Positions 10,635 to 22,025 of a stretch of 64,000 nt of DNA are shown piece after piece (within the stretch, counting starts at the first letter, position 1; each line of letters begins with the position of its first letter). The position numbers and the translations under genes were made by a program. Under the pieces are notes generated by a model. It was not told the origin of the DNA and did no database searches. It saw nothing but the letters and a program-made list of their open reading frames with translations. The stretch lies in NCBI GenBank assembly GCA_037176885.1, contig JAWWNJ010000006.1, positions 2,294,001 to 2,358,000 on the forward strand, read 5' to 3'. This DNA comes from Favolaschia claudopus. Lineage: Eukaryota; Basidiomycota; Agaricomycetes; Agaricales; Mycenaceae.

Positions 10635-11761
10635 TTAAGCAGTCAGCATCGCTACAACCTCTTCATATCGTTTTTGTGTTCCTTCGACAACCGTCTGCTC
10701 GATCTCCCAACCTCCCTTTCCGCCCTTCTCCGCTGGTCCTCCCTCTAGTCCTTTCCGGAAGCCAGCGCCGACCAGCCAGTCGCGCAGATATTGCTTGTCA
10801 AACGACGGTTGGGGTCGCCCCGCCTCGTATCCCTCAGCAGGCCAGTAACGAGACGAGTCGGGCGTGAGGAGTTCATCAACGAGGATGAGCTCCTGCGTAG
10901 AACTTGTAGCTTCAGCCGGAACGAGACCGTATTCAAACTTGGTATCTGCGAGGATTAGACCCCGCGCCAGCGCATGTTCGGCGGCGGCGGCGTACAACGA
11001 TAATGCTGCCGCGCTTATTTGAGCATAGAGAGCGTCGCCGACAAGCGCAGCGGCTGGGAGCAACATGAGGATCGACGATGAGGTCAAGACTAGTCTGAAA
11101 CCCACCTTGCTCCGGGGAGATATTCTCGTCATGGGCTCCCAATTCGGCCTTCGTCGAGGGAGTGAACAGCGGGGTCGGAAGGCGCTCTGATTCGCGCAAG
11201 CCGGCGGGAAGGGTTATTCCATGTACCGTCCCGGTTTTTTGGTATTCAGCCCATGCGGAACCTGTAGGCACAGGGTAATTAGCACGATTAAAGTTCAGTA
11301 GAATTCAAACATACCTGTAAGATATCCCCTGACAATCGCCTCAAGCGGCACAACTTGCGCTTTACGCACAAGCATAGTACGTCCGGCAAGCTGAGATTTG
11401 TATTCGTGCACCTCTGGGGGCATCGTGTCGATATCGGCCCTGATAAAATGATTTGGGATAATGTGCCCCAGTTTGTTGAACCAGAAGCGCGAGATTTCGG
11501 TCAAGAGCGCTCCCTTTCCCGGGATACCCTGTACGGAATCAGGATATCTTTTCTATTTTCTTGATTGCCCGAGAAGATATGAAGGAGGGGGGAGGGGGAG
11601 ATGAGCAGACGGACATTGTTGAGGATAACATCATAAGCAGAGATTCGATCGGTAGCAACGAAGAGAAGAGCGTTGGGATCCGATGTTGCGTAGATATCTC
11701 GAACCTTGCCCTTGGAAAGCAGGGTCAGCGAAGGCAAATCCGAAGCAGTCAAGGCCGCCAT
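10635..11761 (-). CDS. ADE1: Phosphoribosylaminoimidazole-succinocarboxamide (SAICAR) synthase
   Basis: This cytosolic enzyme of de novo purine synthesis joins CAIR and aspartate with ATP. Four exons are inferred. The first holds [15 protein letters not shown] and [19 protein letters not shown] and DRISA(Y/F)D are hallmark SAICAR synthetase motifs. The second holds [18 protein letters not shown] and [12 protein letters not shown], the third [15 protein letters not shown] and [18 protein letters not shown], and the fourth [12 protein letters not shown] and [14 protein letters not shown]. The ATG at 11761 gives [10 protein letters not shown], and no ATG lies upstream in frame. The gene is divergent from the RRM gene at 11834 with only 72 bp between the start codons. 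The length suits the monofunctional fungal enzyme. Confidence 0.95.
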
Positions 11762-11833
11762 GGCGGTTAAGGTCAAGTTGAGGTGAAGTTCCAGAAAAGG
11801 AAGTTTCGCCAAAAATTTCTGGCTTCAACCCTC

Positions 11834-13284
11834 ATGGCTTCTTCTTCTTCATCGTCCTCGTCTTCCTCGAGTGCTAGATCTTCACCTGAGCCGAGCCCCA
11901 AACGCAAACGGGCTGCAGAGGAGTCCGACTCGGACTCGGACTCTTCAGACGAGTCGGGAGCTGAGGAAGAAGAAGAAGGTCCTGTGCTTTCGCATGCAGA
12001 AAAGCGTCGTCAAAAGCGCCGCGAAAAAGAAGAAAAGCTCGGGAACCCTGCAAAGAAACGGAAACTCGCGGATGCAACTGCTGCTGCTACCACCGGTGCT
12101 CCCGCGAAGCGACAAAATTCGGTTTGGGTCGGCAACATGATGTTCAAGACGACCCCGGAAGCCCTTACGGAGTTTTTCAAAGGAGTTGGAGAAATTACGC
12201 GCATAAATATGCCTATGAAAGCTGCAACTGCGCCTGGTGTCAAACCGGACAATCGAGGGTATGATCGAGTGAACTTTTCGAAAGTACAATGTAACCATTT
12301 GTAACCATTCGTTCTAGCTATGCATATGTCGACTTTACCACTCCCGAGGCTCAAAAGGCTGCTATCGCCTTGTCCGAACAAAATCTTCTTGGTCGCAAAC
12401 TGTTGATAAAAGATGGTACTCATATCCTCCAACTACAATTTCAATCAACACTAACTTATTTCGCAGGTTCTGACTTCACCGGCCGACCGAATGCTCCAGG
12501 CACAGAAGACGTAGCCGCCAGCGGCGCCGAAATACCCAAAACGCACTCCAAAACCGGACAGAAAATCCTGCGCGAACAAAAGCAACCTCCAGCCCCAACG
12601 CTCTTCCTCGGGAACTTGAGCTTCCAGGCCACAGAACAGTCTATCCGGGGGTTGTTCGAAGCGCATCGGGCGAAGCCGAAAGCAGCGGAGTTGGACGGTG
12701 AAGCTGCTGCTGCTGCAGAAGATAAAGATAAATGGATACGAAAAGTACGCATGGGGACGTTTGAGGATAGTGGGCTTTGCAAGGGGTAGGTCTAAATCTA
12801 AATCGTTCATTCATTCCTTTCGCATAAATTCTAATGACACCGTTGCAGCTTCGCATTCGTAGACTTCACATCAATCGAGCACGCAACCTCTGTGCTGGTG
12901 AACCCGAAGAACCACCAGCTGGACGGACGCCAGCTCAAGGTCGAGTATGCGTCGGCGGATGCGGTCCGTCGAGGTGCACCCAAAGAAAAGCGCGAGAACG
13001 GCGGCAATGGCGGGACTGAGGGCATACCGCGGTGGAGGAAGGAGGCCAAATCTCGTGGACCGCGCCAGGAGAAGAAGCTCGAGCGCGAGAAGAAAGCGAC
13101 GCAAATGCGGAAAGCCGACACTTACGCTCAGCCAACGACAGATGTGGGTGAAGGTCCTACCGGGACTCCGGAACGCAAACGCAAAGGCCCAAAAAACCGC
13201 CCGAAACCCGGCGCCGCGCTCGCGCTCGCAAAACGCGAATCCGCCGCCATCCTCCCGAGCCAGGGCAAAAAGGTGGTATTTTAA
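11834..13284 (+). CDS. NOP13: Nucleolar RNA-binding protein, two RRMs (Nop13-like)
   Basis: Likely acts in ribosome biogenesis in the nucleolus. The N-terminus is a Ser run, then an acidic/basic disordered tract with KRKRAAEESDSDSDSS. RRM1 starts SVWVGNMMFKTTPEALTEFF, with its RNP1 spanning an intron (RGYAYVDF). RRM2 starts TLFLGNLSFQATEQSIRGLF, with RNP1 CKGFAFVDF after another intron. A basic tail follows, rich in Lys/Arg and including KRKGPKNRPKPG. Three introns are inferred, near 12259-12316, 12415-12464 and 12787-12849. The match to Nop13 rests on RRM order and RNP spacing; another nucleolar two-RRM protein is possible. Confidence 0.75.
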
Positions 13285-13490
13285 CTCGGTCGTTTTCAGC
13301 GGGATTAGTATGATAGGCGTAGCTAGATCCCATTAGATTACCTCGATATCTGTCTACCGTGTTTGTAAGTACGACCTGGGAATTATGATATGCACAAACT
13401 ATATACTTCCACCATACACCCCAATGAATGAATGTTAGAAATGTACGTCGAATTATGTATGTACTGAGACATTGACAAATCATAGACAAC

Positions 13491-15859
13491 TCATGATGAG
13501 CTGCCACTGCGGTTGCTCGCAGCGTCCCCGCCCTCATCCTCCTCCTCCTCCATCATCCCGACCTCATACTCGCCACAAATATCCCACCTCGACCCCTCCG
13601 CAGACGCAGATACGTATTTCACGAATCTCATAACGCGCTCGTCTCGTAGGACGAGCAGCAGACGGTTGAAGCCGGGTTGCACGGTTAGTAGGGTGCTGTC
13701 CTCTTCCTCGTCCGCGTCCGCGTCCTCCATGGATGCGTCTACGTCTGCATCTGCATCTTCTTCCTCTTCTCCTTCTTCCGGCTCCTCGTCCACTTCGATC
13801 TGGTCGTCGTCGTCGTCGGGAGCGGGAGTGGGAACATGACCGTTGCCATTCGTTTTGGCGTGGCCGTTGACGCCGTTTGAGGTGGAGCCGTTGGTGGTGG
13901 CGGCGCCGTTTGGGCTTTTCGACGACGAAGCGCCGTTGGATGCGGGTTTCTCTGACTTCTCAGCGGCTTGTTTTTTTATTGTCCCCGAGCGATAGACCGC
14001 GGGATCGTCTTCTTCGTTATGTGGTGCCATATAGCACTACAAACGCGTCAGTCAACTTCATTTTCAACCATGCCATAAAACACATGAAAAAAACCGACCT
14101 CCCATCCCCCCCACTCCGCCGCCTGCCACCCCCTCGGCTTCACCTCCTGCGGCTTCCTCGACCGCCTCTTCAACGCCGTCTGCTGCACCTGCTCCTCCCC
14201 CTCCTTCCTCACCTCCGGCGTCAACCCCAACACCACATCCAACCGCGCCTCCCTCTCCTCGCTCGTCGCCAACGTATAATCCAGCCCCGGCCGAAACCTT
14301 CTCGCCTCGACACAGTGTCGGGTAGGGAGGAGCCGCGACACGATGGCGAGCCACGCGCGGAACGGTGGGGACGCGAAGAGGTCGTCTTGGAGCCCGCGCA
14401 TGATCTCGTTGCAGCCCGCCGCGGCGCGCGGGGCGACGGCGGTGGCTTGCGTGGGGGTGGCGGGCGCGAGGGTGCAGTAGCGCCATTTGTGCGGCGGGCC
14501 GCGGACGGTCCAGGCGCCGCCCGTGCCGCTTGTATGCGGTGGTACGCGCCCCGCGCGGTCTTCCCCTAACCCGTCTTTTGAGTCGAGCTCGCGGAGGCGG
14601 GGCTCGAGTGCGGAGGCAAGGTCGTTGGAGAGGAAGGAGTGCAGCTCGAGGGAGGATTCTTCGAGGAAGCGTAAGCCGAGGGCTTTCATTGTGCGGGGCT
14701 GGAGGTAGACGGGGTTGAGGAATTCGGAGAGGAAGGCGGTGTGTGCTTCGGAGAGGGTGTCTTCGGGCGGGCCGTCTAGTTCCGTGGGGTAGTTTTTGAA
14801 GGAGGTTGAGGTTGTGGCCTGCAAGGAAATAAAGGGAGAAGGTGCTGGATGAGTCTGGATGTTTCGGAGAGGAGGAGGATTTAAATAAATACTGACGAGC
14901 TGCTCGCGGGAGCTCTTGAGTTGGGTTTCGGCCGACTCGGGCGTGTAACCCTCCTCCCCCTCCTGCGCGGCGTGGAACCACCCGCTGATGCTCAATCGCG
15001 CTCGGCCGTCCTCCCCGCCGCCTCCGACAACGACTTCTTCGACAGAGTGGAAACTTTGCCCGGGTTGCACTTCGAAGAAGATGAACTGATTCCAACTCGG
15101 GGGGATGCTTTTGCTGGGGACGGATACGGGCTCGCGGTCGCCATCGGGGCCTACGACCGTGGGGTATAGCTCGAGTGCGCCGCCCCAGTCTTTCTGCCAG
15201 TACTGATAGTGTGGGAGCGGCATGTAGAGGATGTACGAGACGCGTCGGGAGCCGATGACATCGTCGTGGTTGAGGAGGTGGCAGCCGCGGGTGTAGGAGT
15301 TGACGGACATGTCTTGCTTGGTGCCGGAGAGTGGGCCGCAGCCTGTGACGGCGCGGAGGAAATTGCGGAATGTGGGGGAATATAAGGCGTCTCGGAGGGC
15401 GAGTAGGTTGGGTAATAGCGAGATTTGTTCGGAAGAGAGATAATTCAGCGAAGCGAGGTCCCCGGTTTGGTTGACCTTTGGGGTTTATTTTATATGAGCG
15501 TTTGCGATTGGAAAGATTGAATTGAGGAGAGCACACGACGAAATCACCTTGTAAATGTCGGTCTCTTTTTCTGTGAAGCTGAGTTCTGTCATGCACTCGT
15601 CCTTGACTTTTTGCAGCAAGTCGTCCTGGAAAAGCTTCTCAACGACGGCGTACTTGAAGGGCTCGTTTGCGATGTATCCTGCATTCAGCTGGGCAATATT
15701 TGTATGGCCTAGTACCCCGTCTGCGAAATGTGGAGCTGATTCAGTACCATTTGTCGTTGGTGTCGCCGCCGGCGCCGAGACATGGGAGGACTTGAGTTTC
15801 TTCACCAGAACAGAGGACTCGCAGCCTGGCGATGGAGAGCGTCTGTGTGTTCGGGCCAT
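13491..15859 (-). CDS. TPA1: Prolyl 3,4-dihydroxylase of ribosomal protein uS12 (Tpa1/Ofd1 family)
   Basis: An Fe(II)/2-oxoglutarate dioxygenase that hydroxylates a proline of Rps23 (uS12) and affects translation termination. The N-terminal catalytic domain has NHDDVIGSRRVSYILYMPL (HxD iron ligands), GQSFHSVEEVV (distal His) and RARLSISGWFH (Arg for 2-oxoglutarate). The C-terminal half is the non-catalytic repeat domain. The last exon, 13491 to about 14039, looks like a separate 179-residue ORF. It contains LLLVLRDERVMRFVKYV and GSRWDICGEYEV, the C-terminal end of this family. An intron with donor GTGTTT, branch CTGAC and acceptor TTTGTAG joins GFFH to CYMAPHNEED in phase. An Asn/Gly-rich plus acidic insert of about 90 residues sits in the C-terminal domain. 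Confidence 0.88.
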
Positions 15860-17625
15860 GGCCAGACTCTCCCAATTTTTAGCTTATTTTTTCGTTCCTT
15901 TCGTCGGACGCGCGGCGGAGGGAAGGAGAGGAAACGGAGGGCCAGGATATTATAGGAAAAACACAAGAAAAGTGCGGAGGCCTGAGGTCTCGAGCGTAGA
16001 GATGATGGACCGTAGAAAAGCTGAGATTTGGGTGTTATCAATTGGTCGAGACCCAAAGGCCGAGATCCATCAACGAGCTATTCCTCTTTCCTTCGACCTC
16101 ATCATCTCGAACTATTTCATTGCTCAACGTCCCACACGACGTCCGACTATTCAAGCTCATTGTAGACCTCAATTGTGCCAGCAAAACATTATCCGTGTAT
16201 TATTGCACTCCACCGTTCAGCGGTCTCGGGTGGTCTCGTTCACGCGTCCAGCCGGCAGCATGACCCGGGCCTGGACGCCCTGGTTGGCTGTATGTTCGCT
16301 GTCTAAAAAAGTCTGGGTGGAGATCGTGAATCAGCTCGATACACGAGGGAAGCTGCCGACAACGTTGGGCATGATGAATGCGTCTCCGGCTTTTAGTAGG
16401 AAAGCGAGCCTATGAACGAGGTGCACCACCGCGAATCTGGACTTCCGTATGTTTAATGAAAGCGAAGATGTCGTTCCAACCTTCTGGTCACGAACGGCGA
16501 CGAACGGCGGCGGTCTGCAATGGTACTTGGTAACTGGGACTTGCATCTCAAATCTCAATCTGCTCTCGGTGTTCGACGGTGACTCTGAGACTGCGGCATG
16601 CCATGGGTGAAGGTAAATCTGCCATAGTCTCCCTACTCACCCTTACCGCCGAGTCGATGAGATGATAGTCGTTCCCCAGGATCTATGGAAAGATTTGCAG
16701 TATCCTCAAGGCCCTACACATGTACTTCTCTTATGACCAGGCTGGCTCGTATGCATCACAAACAATCTCATCAGCCCCGCTTTTTCACTCTGGATGCTAG
16801 CAAGAGGATCCCATCCCTGCTGAGTTGCTCGGTCGATGACCCCTTTCTATCTCCTGATCACCTCTGTTCATGGACGCGACCATTCTACAAGACTCTTTCG
16901 GTCTCACATGTCTTCTTCACCCCCAACTCAGCTTTTGCCCCACACCGATTGCCTTTTCTGCTGCTTATGCTATGGTGGCTACGGTCTCCCTCATTCCTCG
17001 GTCGCCTGGCACCAAATGCTGAGTGAAACTGCCTTTAGTGCAGATCTTGGTGGTAGTAGTGAATTTCAAGTGAGAACTTTGAAGACTGAAGTGGAGAACC
17101 CCGTGTCTCGTCTCTCTTCCGACTCACACTTTCCGGCTGCATTGTCGTGCAGAGCACAGTCAGCTGGGATGGCCGAACCCCACACCAACACACACAAGAC
17201 CCTGTCTTCGCCTCTCTCTTCTTCCTCTTGAGCATGAGCCCATAATGCTCGTCGCTCGAGGACCTAGCTTGCCCCTCTGGTTCTCCCCTTGCTCGCAGTC
17301 AACTGGAAACTCCTGCGACCTCACATGTGCCAGCTTTGGATTGTAGGAATGCATTAACTTAGTCGTGTTATCACACCATTTCAACAATGTCGATAGTTAG
17401 AATACATGCCTTGTCACTCTTCTCGAACTCAATCATGCATTGGATACGTTTGACATCATAATCGAGTGGCCAAAGAAACAGCAACTTCCTTTCTATCCAT
17501 AAACCATAGTGCCCCGCAGCTTCCGAGAAGTGCATATCGACTTGACTGCGCCGAGTTTATGCTGAACGAGAAAAATTCAAAAATGAACACCGCCACGCCT
17601 CCGACGCGTTTCTCCGTCCGCCATC
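15860..17625. other. 1.8-kb intergenic stretch, possible gene relic
   Basis: Open frames here are short and keep being interrupted on both strands. A + strand trace at about 16260-16560 (VWVEIVNQLDTRGKL and later [14 protein letters not shown]) could be a decayed gene of the F-box or hypothetical type. Frames break repeatedly with no splice sites that would repair them. I do not call a gene. Promoters of the flanking TPA1 (-) and DUF2009 (+) genes must lie here. Confidence 0.4.
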
Positions 17626-19876
17626 ATGGACGCGTTTTCTCTCGACAATATCCTCAGCGAACACCACGAAAATGTCGAGCCCGAAGTCATAAACGGTGCC
17701 CCCGTCGGCGGGTGGGACGAAGAAGAAGTGTCAAAAGCGGTCGAGGAAGGAACATGTGTTGAATGCGAGGGTGAGTTCAAATTTTTTTCCGATCTTGACG
17801 CCAATAACCATTGAACAAGACCAGCCCGCCGAGGTCCGCTGTGAGACCTGTGCGGATGTGTTCTGTGAAGTGTGCTATGCGTCGCAGCATCGGAAAGGTT
17901 CAAGAAAGCTGCATGTCGTGAAACCGTTGAGCAGCAAGAAACCTCAGCCGGCAGCAGCAGTGCAACTAGCGCAACCTACGGAAAGTGAGGATGCGGTGCG
18001 TGCATCCGACTGAGTTGCGTGCTGAGATGATTGAGACAACTTCAGATGGACGCAGACGACGATGAAGACGACGAGGAATGGGAACGCGTAGTCACCGAAC
18101 CCGCCATCGCCAACACCGAAGTCGTTCTCTCCGCACAGCCCGCCCAAGGCACACCCGTCGGCGAATGGTTCGTCGAACGCGCAAAATTCATCCCTCTGCG
18201 GTTAAACCTCGCCGAACGAAAAGCCCTCCGCCTCCTCGAAGCCGCCCTCTCCGTCAGCGAATACACCGACAAAATCGACACCATAGGCTTCGGTCTCTCC
18301 AAAGCCAAACGCATCGTGCAGCAGATCCGCGAGCTCTGCGCGATCATGTCTGGCTTGATGGTCTCTGCGGACTACAAACGCGGGCAAGAGCTCTTCTCCG
18401 ACCGCGACTTCCAGGCGAACGCCGAATTCTACCAGACGCTGTTTGAGCTGGGGCGGCGGCATAAAATCATGAACCCGGACAAGATGCGGTCGACGTATGG
18501 GAAGCTTATTTACCTGCTGCAAGATGCGCAGACGCCCGAGGTCAAGAACCTGCTCAATTTCTCGTGTGTAAGGCCGATCAGGACGGTCGAGGCGCTGCTC
18601 GCCGACCACGATGCGCTCGACTTGCTCCGCGACCAGCTCATCACGCAGGCAACTGGGGAGATTTACTCTGAAGGGCGCGGGAGGCGGGACATTCAGAAAG
18701 ACATCAAGGGCAAGGAGCGCGCGATCGAGACGCTGGCGACGCGCTATGCGCGCAATGGTTTGACGCGAGACGACGTCCGGCTGTGTATCTACTCCATCTC
18801 CGACAACCACTCGTTCCTGCGCACGAACCGCGACCCGTGCGACCGCATGATTGCGTATCTGAAGCAGTATTTCCACCCGACGGAAGGGAGGGACTCGAAG
18901 ACGAGCCTGGCGATTCGGAGCGGGAAGAACGGTGCGCGGCTGTCGCATGACCACGCCAAGCAATATGCGTATGTGGTGCAGAGCTTGACGCTGTGGAGGG
19001 AGATTTTGCATGATATGTTTCACTTGTTTGTGTCTTGTTCGAATTCGTGTGTTGTGCGTGCTAGCTAATGCGAGGTGGTAGGTGGAGTTTTGCGGAGAGC
19101 GACTTGTTGTCGGAGACGGTGCCGTATCGGCTGCGGGACACGGGACAGGGGCTTAACCGTGTACAAGCTGCGCCCAAGACCTCGCGGATGATGCACCAGA
19201 TCCTCAACAAGGCGCAGCGGAGTGTCGGGCAGTGGATTGGTTCAAGGTAAACACATCTTTTTCACCGCTTCGTCCGATACTGACCCTTGCTTGCTACTCC
19301 AGCGTTATCGTACGCCTCGCTTTATCACTCCCTTAACACACCTAACATGCTGAATAGCACATGGGCGACCATAACGTACCGAACTCACTGCTCTTCATCG
19401 ACAAATACACACAGATCTACCGCATCCTCCTGCCCATCTGCACCACGTTATCGAAGATCGAGGAGCTGGCGGGGAAGCCCGCCATAAGATCGTACATCGA
19501 CGACGAGTTTGGGTCGCCGGATAACCTGCGGCGCGAGATTTTAGGCGACTTCTTTAGGCATGGGTTCGATGGGTCGGGTGGTACGTTTTTTTTCTTCTCC
19601 TTCTGTGTCTTGATTCTTCTTCTTCGTCTTCTGCGTTACGCGCTGCACTAACTGTCATCTCTTAGCCGACAATTTCTTCGACGCTGGGAGCTGCATCGAC
19701 GGACGCCTGACGAGTGCGTGGAATTGGTGTTCTGCGATTGAGAAGAAGCGGTATTTCCATGTGTTTTTGTTAACAGGTTTGTATACTCCTCCCTCCCTCT
19801 ATCAATGCTATGTCGAAGGAAGGCTAATAATTCACTTTCGAATTCTAGGGTTCACTGGGTTTGATGGTGACTGGTA
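17626..19876 (+). CDS. B-box zinc finger plus DUF2009 protein (UPF0652 family)
   Basis: Conserved eukaryotic protein of unknown biochemical role. Residues 40-85 form a B-box-type zinc finger: CVECEDQPAEVRC, CADVFCEVCYASQH, then KLHVVKP. An acidic run (DADDDEDDEEWERV) leads to the DUF2009 region, with VGEWFVERAKFIPLRLNLAE, RRHKIMNPDKMRSTYGKLIY, NHSFLRTNRDPCDRMIAYL and HVFLLTGFTGFDGDW at the very end. Introns are inferred near 17768-17819, 18000-18045, 19015-19080, 19248-19357, 19580-19665 and 19778-19848. The ATG at 17626 gives MDAFSLDNIL. The family is known from yeasts to plants, mostly as UPF0652. Confidence 0.85.
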
Positions 19877-20316
19877 GCGCTCAACGTCATTCGTTCGCTT
19901 GGATTTCTTTTTTACTAGATTCGCTCGCTGGCATCCCCCACGCACTTATCCTAGACGCATAATGCTCCCTCCGGCACCGTAGATTTAGCTTTGGCTCTGT
20001 CGTTGTATATTGTCGCCTTGACATCGTCGCATGGCATTTCGATTCCACGTCCGAGGCGTCTGAATTGAGTCGAGGGCGAACATCTACCATTCCATTGATA
20101 CTCGAAGCTTTAGGCATTGTCCGAGAAGCTTGCTGGAAAACTGTGGTCAAAATGACCTACGCAGGAGCCTAAACAAGCGGCCGAACCACTGCGCGTTGGT
20201 GCAAGCATACGCTGCATAATAAACTCAAGATCTTCGCGGTTTCAGCCACAGGTCCCCAAACGTGAAGCTCGGCGAAGTTGGATAGTTTCGTATGATACAT
20301 GTATATACACTCAGGC
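19877..20316. other. Convergent intergenic region (3' flanks)
   Basis: 440 bp between the stops of the DUF2009 gene (+) and eIF3m (-). No gene or repeat is visible. It presumably carries both 3' UTRs. Confidence 0.5.
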
Positions 20317-21919
20317 TTAGGCCGCCACCTGAGCCTGTCCACCAACGTACCCAGCAGCAGATCCACCTTGTTTCCGTGCAGCAGCGACGACATCCAACAC
20401 ACCGGCAAGGCCCGCTTTCCACGCAACAAGCCGCTTCTCGAGCGCCTCCCACTGCTCTCGTTCGAACGTCCGCGCCGTCGAGCGGATGATATGCAAGCTC
20501 TGTGAAGTCTGCGAGAGTTTGCCGGAAAGAAGGCCCGCGCGGATGACTTGATTTCCGGCACTAGGAGGTGAATCCGGTGCTTGGAAGGAAGGAAGATGGA
20601 AGGAGGGTGCACGTACCATCGATAACCCATTTTTCGACCTCGGAAGGCTCGACTTGGAGCGCTTCGGCGACCTTGGCGTAGGGGAGGTCCTGGCCGATGT
20701 TTTTGAAACCCAGAGAGGCAAGCGTCAGAAGGCGGATCTTCCGCACTAGTTGCGTGTTTTCGAGTTCTGAAATCCGGTTAGTCGGTCCGTGGCGGTCAGG
20801 GTTGGGGGTGTAGGAGGGAACAAGGAAGGAAGGAGACGTACGGTATTTTTGAAGGACGCCTGCATGACTGTCTTCCCATTGCCTGAATTCGGATAGGCCG
20901 TCGTTGAGGAAGATGTGAAGAAGGGAGTAGAGTTCGTGATTCTTCGCGGCGACTACTGCGTCGATTTTGAAAAGAGGATCGAAGTCGAATACGAAGGGCA
21001 GGCGAAGGGCAGTTGCGATGATCTCTACGGCAGCGGACTCAGTCGAAGGGCCGCCTGGGGGTAGTGACCGCACATATGCTAGGGAGTAGTCATATGAGGT
21101 GGTTCTGAAGTGGAAGCAGTTAATCCAACTGGAAATAAAATAAAATGAGCGAAAGACTAACAAGTCGCCCGATTTCTCATATGCATCCGCAAGAGTCTTG
21201 AGGAATGTACTCTTCTCTTCGGAAGAGATTTCCCAGTCTTGTAACCATCTTTCCGTATCGACTCGGGTGAGTTGTAGAGCCGCCAGATCTTCGTTGACAG
21301 TCGCGAGATCTAAAAGAGCCGTGTAGACGGTCAGCCGTAGAGGTGATTTGCGGGGTAGAGCGTTGAAAAGGTTGGAAAGTCTGCCGACGAATGTTCATGG
21401 CCAGGTAAATATGCATTTCACAGAATGAACGCACAAGCGGTATTTGATGGATGTCTGCTCTGAAGTAGCGGATGTTATTGTCTCGATCAGTGTACCGACA
21501 AACTGTGTTGTTTCGACCGCAGTGGTTGAATATAAAGAGAAGAGGTGCGCGTATATCAGGTTGAAGAAGCCCTCGATTTCTTCGCAATGTGAGATTTCTC
21601 GTCACTTGATGTAAACCTACCGACCTTTTTCGGAGCCTTCACCGAGAGATTTGACTTCTACCACCACCATTGAGAAGATCTTTCTTCTCCGTTCATCGTC
21701 CTCTTCTAACGGCTTCTTCCCAGGTTCAGTCTTGAGCACATCCTGGAACGGGCGAATGAAAGTAGTCCGTTCCTCTTCAGATCTGTTTCGGACAATGTAG
21801 TTGACTAACTCTTGTATCTGACACCAATGTAAGACCTGTAGGAATCAGAGATATAGCCAATATACCTGCTCTTCGAAGGTTCCCTCCGCGAATATGGCGA
21901 CGGAATCGGCGGCGGCCAT
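20317..21919 (-). CDS. eIF3m: Translation initiation factor eIF3 subunit M (PCI domain)
   Basis: Component of the eIF3 complex that recruits the 40S ribosome. The ATG at 21919 opens MAAADSVAIFAEGTFEEQ, typical of eIF3m. The PCI domain is spread over later exons, with NTQLVRKIRLLTLASLGFKN, YAKVAEALQVEPSEVEKWVI and VIRAGLLSGKLSQTSQSLHI. The C-terminus REQWEALEKRLVAWKAGLAG is the family hallmark, followed by a Gln/Ala-rich tail ending AQVAA. Several short introns interrupt the frame, for example near 20585-20620 and 20768-20850. It is divergent from NDUFAF5 with 106 bp between start codons. Confidence 0.92.
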
Positions 21920-22025
21920 GAAGAGCAATTCAAGAAATTTCTGAAGCCTTTGGTCAACAAGGTTACATAGCGCGTCACCGCCACCCGCCAACCAATTTTT
22001 CTGTCCCGGCCCGGTCCGTCACCTT

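Noticed and set aside
13491..14030. Stand-alone 179-residue acidic protein
   Set aside because: Its C-terminal half is the conserved end of Tpa1 and it splices in phase to the upstream exon, so it is merged into TPA1.
14064..15596. 510-residue minus-strand frame rich in Arg and Pro
   Set aside because: Out-of-frame shadow of the TPA1 exons. Composition is typical of frame shadows in GC-rich coding DNA and no domain is visible.
15555..16415. 286-residue plus-strand frame
   Set aside because: Overlaps the first exon of TPA1 antisense, then runs into non-coding DNA. No domain.
18202..19023. 273-residue minus-strand frame inside the DUF2009 gene
   Set aside because: Antisense shadow of a well-supported coding exon.
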